In this document: in pieces, positions 36,460-42,845 of the stretch
Numbering within the stretch: the first letter of the stretch is position 1
Layout of the letters: every line of letters begins with the position of its first letter
Source: Anaerotruncus colihominis
GTDB lineage: Bacteria > Bacillota > Clostridia > Oscillospirales > Ruminococcaceae
Assembly (NCBI RefSeq): GCF_010206195.1
Contig: NZ_VIQT01000009.1
Span: forward strand, 473,747 to 537,746
Direction of reading: 5' to 3'
DNA length: 64,000 nucleotides
Program-made: the position numbers and the translations under genes
Notes under the pieces: model-generated
Told to the model about the DNA's origin: nothing
The model's database searches: none
Seen by the model: only the letters and a program-made list of their open reading frames with translations

Positions 36460-36929
36460 CAGCCAGAGACAGCAGCGCATGTCCGCATACCACATAATTT
36501 GCCAAACGAGCCTTCCAGCCGGGCTGCGACAGCCCATTCCGGCACACGCTGGATATGCGCCAATTCCCGCAGGGAACATCCATACACACAGATGAATACA
36601 ACTGCTATACGCTCCTGAAAATCAAGATCAGATAAGTTTTTCAAAATCTCCATCGCACGCGCACTTTGCAAAGGTACAATTTCGTCTGAACCATATGGCT
36701 GCTGTGCGTACCGCATGCAAAGCGCAAAGAGATGGCGCGCCGCCTTGAGGCGAAAAACACGCTCATCAGCGACATGAAGCTCCAGAAACGCTGCGGTAAA
36801 AGCCTGGCCGGCCGCCTCCTCGGCCGCAGCGCGATTTCCAAGCAGATAAACCGCCGTATGGTACAGCCGCGGCATATAAAGCTGATGGAGCTGTTCGAAC
36901 ATATTGTCCACCGATGTTCGCCGCTGCAT
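36459..36929 (-). CDS. Degenerate sigma-70 (ECF-like) protein
   Basis: This 156-residue protein has the layout of a small ECF sigma factor. Residues about 10-55 match the region 2 pattern (FEQLHQLYMPRLYHTAVYLLGNRAAAEEAAGQAFTAAFLEL), and about 100-145 look like region 4 (DFQERIAVVFICVYGCSLRELAHIQRVPEWAVAARL). The DED-type core residues and the usual GTVxSRL recognition helix are poorly kept. It may be a diverged sigma factor or a regulator derived from one. An AAGGAGG site gives a firm start. Confidence 0.65.
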   Translation of the reverse strand: MQRRTSVDNMFEQLHQLYMPRLYHTAVYLLGNRAAAEEAAGQAFTAAFLELHVADERVFRLKAARHLFALCMRYAQQPYGSDEIVPLQSARAMEILKNLSDLDFQERIAVVFICVYGCSLRELAHIQRVPEWAVAARLEGSFGKLCGMRTCAAVSG

Positions 36930-37229
36930 TTCAAATCCTCCTTTGTCGCATCAAATTGCTGTTATTACTAATAACCAAAATTCCCCCCGCTTGGGGACAG
37001 CATCCTGAAAAAAATAATTTTATTTTCCAACTGTATGACTCGATCTAATACAATGGTACAATATGTCGTTCCTCTTGTCAATAGGAAACCTGTGTGCCGT
37101 AAGTTATAACGAAACATATCCACATTTTTTAGTCAAAGGGTAGAATTTATCTATTTATATTGCCTTTCTTTGTCTATTGTATTACGCTATACCTGTACTA
37201 CTATCATACATATGAACGGAGTGTAATGC
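36930..37229. other. AT-rich intergenic region between divergent genes
   Basis: About 300 bases separate the sigma-like gene and the aldolase gene, which point away from each other. The sequence is clearly more AT-rich than its surroundings and must hold both promoters. TTGCCT followed by TACGCT (about 17 apart, near 37161-37190) is a weak candidate for the aldolase. No gene is seen. Confidence 0.4.
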
Positions 37230-38003
37230 GTGAACAGAGCCAAACAACTGATGGATAAATTTTCAAGTCCAGAACTTGCTGTCGGCGGCCATGTTTTTTT
37301 TACCGACGCTTCCATTTCCGAGGAAATGGCCTGTTGGGGATACGATTTCATCTGGATCGACGCCGAGCATGGCCCTTTTGACAAAGAAAAAATCCTGCAA
37401 AGCATTGTCGCCGCCAACAACGCTGGCGCGGCTGCGATCGTCCGGGTGACTGTCAACGATCCCGCCTTCATCAAGCCGGTTCTGGAAATGGGTCCGGACG
37501 GTATTATTTCCCCCATGGTCTGCACGCGTGAGGAAGCGCAGCGGTTTGCAGACGCGTGTCTTTATCCTCCAAAGGGCGCACGCGGATTCGGCCCTCGCCG
37601 CGCCAACCGCTACGGTGCGATACCAGGCGACAGCTATCTTGAAAACGCCTCCAAACGCTTTTTACGCATCGCCCAGATTGAACATATCAAGGCTGTTAAA
37701 AATCTTGAGGAAATCTTTCAGGTCGACGGGATTGACGCATATGTTGTCGGTCCAAACGACCTGTCCGGCTCCATTGGACGCCTGGGCGACACGCAACATC
37801 CTGAGGTTGTCGCTCTTTTTGACGAAATCGCACAAAAATGCAAAGCTGCCGGCAAAATTTTCGGCACCTCCATTGGACCAAACGACCGCCAATATATCCG
37901 GGATTGGATTGCGCGCGGCATCCATTTCATATCCTGCGGAGACGACATCTCCTTTATTGCCAACGGTACGCGTGATACCATCGCCTTTATTAAAGGCTGC
38001 TGA
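37230..38003 (+). CDS. HpcH/HpaI family aldolase
   Basis: This 257-residue class II aldolase family protein resembles 2-dehydro-3-deoxyglucarate or HpaI aldolases, which cleave 2-keto-3-deoxy acids to pyruvate and an aldehyde. Key blocks are WIDAEHGPFD, the GARGFGPRRANRY loop with the catalytic Arg region, and AYVVGPNDLSGSIG, with Glu/Asp metal ligands. It starts at a GTG behind CGGAG. It stands alone with its own terminator, so the physiological substrate cannot be set from context. Confidence 0.9.
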   Translation: MNRAKQLMDKFSSPELAVGGHVFFTDASISEEMACWGYDFIWIDAEHGPFDKEKILQSIVAANNAGAAAIVRVTVNDPAFIKPVLEMGPDGIISPMVCTREEAQRFADACLYPPKGARGFGPRRANRYGAIPGDSYLENASKRFLRIAQIEHIKAVKNLEEIFQVDGIDAYVVGPNDLSGSIGRLGDTQHPEVVALFDEIAQKCKAAGKIFGTSIGPNDRQYIRDWIARGIHFISCGDDISFIANGTRDTIAFIKGC

Positions 38004-38036
38004 TGGTTTACTGCTTATTCATTACAAAAACTATAA

Positions 38037-38075
38037 AGGAGGGCGAGAGGCAACAGCCTCTCGCCCTCCTTTTTC
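38037..38075 (+). terminator. Terminator after the aldolase gene
   Basis: A 15-bp AGGAGGGCGAGAGGC stem with a four-base loop is followed by TTTTTCCC. Confidence 0.88.
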
Positions 38076-38141
38076 CCAATGCATGCTGATCTATTACTTA
38101 ATATAAATCACTGCCACCGCTTTATGATCGATTGCCTGCCT

Positions 38142-38196
38142 GGGGCTGTTTAAAAAAACAAGATTTCCAAATATTTCTATTTTCAGGCAAACCCCA
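38142..38196. repeat. Possible degenerate copy of the TTAGGG-type inverted-repeat element
   Basis: GGGGCTGTTTAAAAAAAC at one end and GGCAAACCCC at the other form an imperfect inverted repeat resembling the ends of the elements at 41503 and 42525. The terminal TTA/TAA is not kept. Confidence 0.4.
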
Positions 38197-38222
38197 AACA
38201 TCTTTGCTGCTGCGTATCCATT

Positions 38223-39143
38223 CTATTTCTGGCTTGCGAATAGGAAAATCATAAACCTGAAATAGGTATATATCACCAATAGGACCGCAATGACCGTCTC
38301 AATGAGCACCACATACTGCAAAAACGGCGCGGGACACCCCATATTCGCCATACAGGCCATGGTTTGTTTTGCAGCGATGGCGCTGATTACAAATGGAAAA
38401 GTGAACGCGGCATAGCTCGGATAAAACGGCAGCTTCAAATATCCAATCGCTTTTACCAATGCAAAGATATAAAGAGCTGTCGCAACCACAAATAAGCCCA
38501 CCAGGAAGCTGTAAGATTTCGGCGACACAGATTGGATATAGCCGGCAAGGCAAAGGCTGGTGGGCGCTGCATAAATGCACAACAATGGCTTTGCAGGATC
38601 AGGGACTTTTGGAAATTTTATATATCTGTAAGTCACCAGGAGCAATAACAGGAGCAATGTAACAAATCCAAACCAGAATGCCGCACTGCCGATGGCCTGT
38701 TTTTCATAGACAGGCGCGGTGATCGCTGCAACTGCAATTCCCACATATACAATATAATAGCTTGCAAATACCTTCTCAATTTGTAATTTTATCAGAAACT
38801 TTATTGTGAAATATACAATCAATACAATATGAAGAACGATTGCAAGGAGCCAAATATAATATGCAGCCTGTCCGATCATCGGTTTCACATATGTACTTAA
38901 AATCATCAACGCCATGGAAAATGTCCCTGCGACGCTTGCCATGATCGGGTTATTCATATCTTCTTTGACTGCGTTTGGAAACATAATTAGCTTTAATATC
39001 ACCAAAATAAGGAGAAACGCTGCAAAGACACCGCACAATTGACGAATTGTCTCCGAATAGCTTTGAAGCAAATTACCCAATGCGGCTGTTCCAAGCATCA
39101 CTCCACAAATTGGGACTGGTACTTTCTTGATCATATTTTTCAT
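38223..39143 (-). CDS. TDT family transporter (TehA/Mae1-like)
   Basis: This 306-residue integral membrane protein has about ten hydrophobic segments, typical of the tellurite-resistance/dicarboxylate transporter family (TehA, SLAC1, Mae1). The N-terminal VPVPICGVMLGTAALGN and the AKQTMACM helix near the end fit the family. It probably moves an anion or weak acid. It lies 22 bases after a C_GCAxxG_C_C gene, and both are more AT-rich than most of the window. Confidence 0.82.
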   Translation of the reverse strand: MKNMIKKVPVPICGVMLGTAALGNLLQSYSETIRQLCGVFAAFLLILVILKLIMFPNAVKEDMNNPIMASVAGTFSMALMILSTYVKPMIGQAAYYIWLLAIVLHIVLIVYFTIKFLIKLQIEKVFASYYIVYVGIAVAAITAPVYEKQAIGSAAFWFGFVTLLLLLLLVTYRYIKFPKVPDPAKPLLCIYAAPTSLCLAGYIQSVSPKSYSFLVGLFVVATALYIFALVKAIGYLKLPFYPSYAAFTFPFVISAIAAKQTMACMANMGCPAPFLQYVVLIETVIAVLLVIYTYFRFMIFLFASQK

Positions 39144-39165
39144 CCCTTACAGGCGTGTTTTTTCG

Positions 39166-39690
39166 TTAAATTTCAGCTATACTGCGTCGCTGCGCAGGTG
39201 CATCAATCTCATCAATATTTTTAATACCAAGCTCACGGCAGACGATCTGCGCCACCTTCCATGCGCATAATCCCGTAAAGAATATACACTGCTCTTTATG
39301 TTCGCCCTGCCCCATGTTGAATTCCTTGGTCAAAACCCTACAACAAATAGCGTTTTTACCATTTTCCGCCTTAAACCAATCATGCAGCTCATGTGTCAGC
39401 TCCATACATTTGACGCTCTTTGGGTCTGCCGGACCGTTCTGTTCTGTGCGCCCAAAGAACATTCCCAGTGCCAAAACGCCGCCGTTAAACGCACCGCAGA
39501 CACATCCTGATTTTCCCGCTCCCACCGCCATTCCAGAAGCCATCGCAATCACTTCCTCTGGAACATCCAGCTTAAATTCATCGCGCATAGCACTCATAAG
39601 CGCTTCACAACAATAATACCCGCCTTTAAAGCGTTTTTCTGCCTCTCTTTGTACAGCCCTTGGACTAATCTGCGTTACTCCGATATTCAT
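39166..39690 (-). CDS. C_GCAxxG_C_C family redox protein
   Basis: This 174-residue protein matches the C_GCAxxG_C_C family, defined by spaced cysteines that include G-C-x-C-G-A-F-N-G-G here (the family GCAxxG block reads CVCGAFNGG). Further cysteines lie at YYCCEA, AICCRVL and EQCIFFTGLCAW. The family is common in anaerobes and may bind metal or take part in redox reactions, but no function is established. It precedes a TDT transporter in the same operon. Confidence 0.85.
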   Translation of the reverse strand: MNIGVTQISPRAVQREAEKRFKGGYYCCEALMSAMRDEFKLDVPEEVIAMASGMAVGAGKSGCVCGAFNGGVLALGMFFGRTEQNGPADPKSVKCMELTHELHDWFKAENGKNAICCRVLTKEFNMGQGEHKEQCIFFTGLCAWKVAQIVCRELGIKNIDEIDAPAQRRSIAEI

Positions 39691-39939
39691 CTGTTAACCT
39701 CCTCATTTTTGCAGCTTTCTATTTCACACAAAATAGAACCGCCCATCTGATGTTTTAATTTTATCATGCGTAATTTTTGAATTCAAATTATGATTTTCTA
39801 TGCTAAATGTCTATAATATTTATTTTATCTATTGATCATCCTGTCAACGGATATATAAAACAGAACGGCACAGCCTGGCAGGCTGTGCCGTATAATAAAA
39901 AGGAACGGGAGCAAACAGAAATGGCGCCGCTTGGTACAT
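39691..39939. other. AT-rich intergenic region
   Basis: No gene is seen. The only structure is the hairpin at 39865-39891 that ends the dpaAB operon. The upstream part should contain the promoter of the C_GCAxxG_C_C gene, but no clear boxes were fixed. Confidence 0.4.
39865..39891 (-). terminator. Terminator after dpaB
   Basis: An 11-bp ACGGCACAGCC stem with a five-base loop is followed on the minus strand by TTCTGTTTTAT, about 50 bases after the dpaB stop. Confidence 0.65.
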
Positions 39940-40509
39940 TCAACTATATACCGGCTGAAGCTGCCGGCCCTTGAAGGCTTCCGACAGCGTTTCGTTGATC
40001 CGTTCAAAATGCGCCACCACGGATGCCGGTTTCCCATTTGGATCATCCTGCGCCATCGGGACAAAATAAACGTTGCGCGCATTCATAAGCTGGCCGATAT
40101 TGCGCGCCGAAGCGCCAAGCGCATCGTTTGTCGAGACAGCCAGAATCAGTGGATTTCCGTTTCGCAGATTGGATTTCGCAGCCATTACGGGCGCCGTATC
40201 AGTGATACCGCCCGCCAGCTTGCCGAGTGTATTGCCTGTGCATGGCGCGATCACCAGCGCGTCAAGCAGATTCTTAGGGCCAACCGGTTCCACCTGTTCA
40301 ATGGTATGCCAGACAGGTCTGCCGCAAATTTCCTCAATCTGTGCGCGCCAATCGGCCGCTTTCCCAAATCTATTGTCCGATATGTAAGCAATCGGAGACA
40401 GAATCGGGAACAAATCGTATGTAGAGGATAATTCCTCCAGGATGGGTATCACGCGCGCCCAAGTACAAAAGGACCCTGTCAATGCAAAACCAATCCGTTT
40501 TTTAGTCAT
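39940..40509 (-). CDS. dpaB: Dipicolinate synthase subunit B
   Basis: This 189-residue flavoprotein-like subunit acts with DpaA to make dipicolinic acid, the spore-core chelator, in the mother cell. The GFALTGSFCTW start and the VIAPCTGNTLGKLAGGITDTAPVMAAKS block are typical of the DpaB/SpoVFB flavoprotein fold. It overlaps dpaA by four bases. Its presence is direct evidence of an endospore-forming lineage. Confidence 0.96.
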   Translation of the reverse strand: MTKKRIGFALTGSFCTWARVIPILEELSSTYDLFPILSPIAYISDNRFGKAADWRAQIEEICGRPVWHTIEQVEPVGPKNLLDALVIAPCTGNTLGKLAGGITDTAPVMAAKSNLRNGNPLILAVSTNDALGASARNIGQLMNARNVYFVPMAQDDPNGKPASVVAHFERINETLSEAFKGRQLQPVYS

Positions 40510-41393
40510 ACGGTTTCCTCCAATTCAGACAGGCAATTTTCAATCGTATGCAAAATAATTTCCCCCGCCGTGATCGGCGCCGTTTTTCCAGGAAGTGACA
40601 GCGCCCAAATCGTTTTAACGCCCAGCCTCCCGGCGGCCGCCAAATCCACGCCGCCTGGACGCGACGCCAAATCAATTACAAGCGCGTCACGCTTGAGGGT
40701 TGAAAGCACCGCCTCGGTCAATATACGCGCCGGAACGGTATTGATCACCACATCGGCTGCTCTGACGCTCGCTTCCAGCGCGTCCGTCCGCACTGCCCGA
40801 CATCCTTCAGCTTCAATCTCCGCCAGGCTTCCATAGCTGCGCGCCGCAACCGTGACAGACGCTCCCATTCCGCGCAAAATGCGAACCAGCGCCCGGGCGA
40901 TGCGTCCATGTCCGACGATCAGGCACCTGGAACCAAATAATGCGATAGGCAGCTCCTCCATTGCGATGGCGACAGCGCCCTCCGCTGTGATCACAGCGTT
41001 CTTGACAGCCAGTTCCTCCCGCTCAAGATAATCAATCATCTTAACGCCAAGCTGTTTGGCCAGAGCGTGCATCTCCGGACTGATCTTTCCGGCCAACACA
41101 GCCGCTCCTGGTCTCAAGGCCGACAAACAATCAGCCACACGCACACGCCGCGCGGAAAACGGCGCGCTGACAAATTCATCATCGGCGGTCAGCGGCAATG
41201 GAAATACAACAGCATCGCACAATGGAAGGATTTCGCTGGGTGTTTTTTCACAAATCAAGGTACGGTGCAGCGCCTCGTTTGTTTCCAATAGCAATGCGTA
41301 AACCGTTTTTCCCTGCGCCGCCAATTGATTTGCAACATGCGCCTGCCGTAAATCACCGCCAATGACGGCAAAGCTTTGATAGGAATGCATCAT
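40506..41393 (-). CDS. dpaA: Dipicolinate synthase subunit A
   Basis: This 295-residue NAD(P)-binding subunit oxidises dihydrodipicolinate to dipicolinate with DpaB. It has an N-terminal AVIGGDLRQAHVANQL motif, a Rossmann GHGRIARALVRILRGMGA motif near the middle and a VINTVPARIL block. The start at 41393 (MMHSYQSF) follows a GGGGGG site and matches the family. An open frame to 41549 would run through an inverted-repeat element and is rejected. Confidence 0.95.
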   Translation of the reverse strand: MMHSYQSFAVIGGDLRQAHVANQLAAQGKTVYALLLETNEALHRTLICEKTPSEILPLCDAVVFPLPLTADDEFVSAPFSARRVRVADCLSALRPGAAVLAGKISPEMHALAKQLGVKMIDYLEREELAVKNAVITAEGAVAIAMEELPIALFGSRCLIVGHGRIARALVRILRGMGASVTVAARSYGSLAEIEAEGCRAVRTDALEASVRAADVVINTVPARILTEAVLSTLKRDALVIDLASRPGGVDLAAAGRLGVKTIWALSLPGKTAPITAGEIILHTIENCLSELEETV

Positions 41394-41435
41394 ACAGCCC
41401 CCCAACAGGTCATTCGAATCATCAAATTGATATCC

Positions 41436-41444
41436 TATCCTATG
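41436..41444 (-). promoter_or_regulatory. Possible sigma-K type -10 element for dpaAB
   Basis: On the minus strand CATAGGATA matches CATAnnnTA, 43 bases before the dpaA start. An AC pair lies about 17 bases further upstream. SpoVF genes are sigma-K dependent in Bacillus. Confidence 0.4.
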
Positions 41445-41502
41445 AACAGCCGCGCCGTTGCGTGATTTATACCTGTTAAAGCACAGCCTTTGACGGTGGA
41501 TA

Positions 41503-41556
41503 TTAGGGGATGTTTGAAAAATCAAAATTTCCGAATTTTTTGCAAACAAGCCCTAA
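41503..41556. repeat. Short inverted-repeat element with TTAGGG/CCCTAA ends
   Basis: This 54-bp palindromic segment starts TTAGGGGATGTTTGAAAAAT and ends ATTTTTTGCAAACAAGCCCTAA in inverted form. Its ends match those of the 166-bp element at 42525, so it looks like an internally deleted copy. It lies in the dpaA/hemerythrin divergent region. Confidence 0.65.
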
Positions 41557-41580
41557 ATACACAAGATTTGTCGATTTTAT

Positions 41581-41608
41581 TTGACATCCGCTGAAAATAG
41601 TGTATGAT
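41581..41608 (+). promoter_or_regulatory. Sigma-70 type promoter of the hemerythrin gene
   Basis: TTGACA (41581-41586) and TATGAT (41603-41608) are 16 bases apart, about 75 bases before the start codon. They lie just beyond the 54-bp inverted-repeat element. Confidence 0.7.
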
Positions 41609-41681
41609 GAGGATAACGAATCTTATAAAGGACTATATGCATCAGCATGGAATATGGCTTTCTATTTTGGGGGATGTCATC

Positions 41682-42521
41682 ATGTGGAAAGAAAGTTACA
41701 GGATTGGTATTGATTTGATTGACCGGCAGCATGAGGAGCTGTTTCGAGTGACGGATACGCTTGTCCGGACAGTCGAAGCAAACGCAGACAAGCAGACATT
41801 CCGGCAGACTATCGCCTTTTTAAAGGACTATATGGTCCAGCATTTTCACGACGAGGAAGCCTATCAGGCGTCCATCCATTACAGCGGCATGGAGGAGCAT
41901 AAAAAGGCGCACAGAAAATTCACCAGTATCATCCTCGATTATGAGCGCCGGTTGGCTGAATCCGATTTTGATACCCGTATTGTCAAGGATTTGGCCGGCA
42001 TGCTGACTGCCTGGTTGATCTATCATGTCGCGGATGCCGACCAGCGTATTGCCAAAGGCGATAACAGAGCCGGACACACGCTGGCGCAATCATTGTTAAA
42101 TATCTTTTCCGACAGCGCGCTCGATGTTATGGAAAAAATGGCTGGTTTTGGTGCAAACGACATTGAGGCGCAGCTTGTTGCTGACAAGCGTATTCAGGGC
42201 GACATTTTTGTTGAGATCGGCCTGATCGGTGACCTGAAGGGCCGTATCATCTTTGGATTCTCCAAAGAGCTGGCCTTTCAGCTGATCAAAATTATGACCT
42301 TTGTCAAACCGGCCGAGATCGACGAGCTTGTCTGTTCCGCGCTCGCGGAGCTTTCCAATATCACATGCGGGAACGCCGCGACAGCGCTTACAGAGCATGG
42401 AAAGGTCTGTGATATCAAAACGCCTGTTGTAACGGTTGAACCGCCGTGTGGATCGATCGATGGCATGATGCTCCAAACCAATGTGGGTGAACTGGAGATT
42501 GTTGTACAAATGGACGCTTAA
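41682..42521 (+). CDS. Bacteriohemerythrin fused to a CheX-like domain
   Basis: This 279-residue protein has an N-terminal hemerythrin domain (about 1-130) with the diiron ligand pattern DRQHEEL, HFHDEEA, EEHKKAH and YHVADAD. The C-terminal domain (about 140-279) resembles CheX/CheC phosphatases, including ALAELSNITCGNAATAL with the E-x-x-N pair. It may sense oxygen and act on a response regulator, but no chemotaxis genes are nearby. The ATG at 41682 follows GGGGGATG; an ATG at 41604 falls inside the predicted promoter and is rejected. Confidence 0.88.
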   Translation: MWKESYRIGIDLIDRQHEELFRVTDTLVRTVEANADKQTFRQTIAFLKDYMVQHFHDEEAYQASIHYSGMEEHKKAHRKFTSIILDYERRLAESDFDTRIVKDLAGMLTAWLIYHVADADQRIAKGDNRAGHTLAQSLLNIFSDSALDVMEKMAGFGANDIEAQLVADKRIQGDIFVEIGLIGDLKGRIIFGFSKELAFQLIKIMTFVKPAEIDELVCSALAELSNITCGNAATALTEHGKVCDIKTPVVTVEPPCGSIDGMMLQTNVGELEIVVQMDA

Positions 42522-42524
42522 TCG

Positions 42525-42690
42525 TTAGGGCTTGTTTGAAAATAGAGTAATTGCCGGATTGTTCGCAAACAGCCGGAGAATACAAGGCAAAAAACTCAGG
42601 AATCCTTTCGGATTCCGAGGCTTTTTAACGCGGCGTTCGCCGCTGTTTGCAGAAAAAGACGGGAATTTTGATTTTTCAATCAGCCCCTAA
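42525..42690. repeat. 166-bp inverted-repeat element (MITE-like)
   Basis: The segment begins TTAGGGCTTGTTTGAAAA and ends TTTTTCAATCAGCCCCTAA, giving related inverted ends. It carries no ORF. An internal GGAATCC-TTTC-GGATTCC hairpin followed by a T run resembles a terminator. It sits just after the hemerythrin-CheX gene. Confidence 0.65.
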
Positions 42691-42703
42691 TCTGTCAATA
42701 AAA

Positions 42704-42740
42704 ATGAAAGAACCGCCGGCCATGCCGGCGGTTCTTTTCG
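42704..42740. terminator. Bidirectional terminator between converging genes
   Basis: A 14-bp AAAGAACCGCCGGC stem with a three-base loop is flanked by A-rich and T-rich runs. It separates the hemerythrin gene from the carboxypeptidase gene. The next 100 bases contain nothing recognisable. Confidence 0.85.
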
Positions 42741-42845
42741 TATGAAATACCACAAAAAGTAATGGCGCCCATTGTCTGATCCTTTGGAACAACCGGCATT
42801 GCCGTACTGAAGGGCGGAAATAGAATCGGTGGTTTTTATGTGAAA

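Noticed and set aside
41394-41549. Upstream extension of dpaA
   Set aside because: It would read through the 54-bp inverted-repeat element, and a ribosome site supports the start at 41393.
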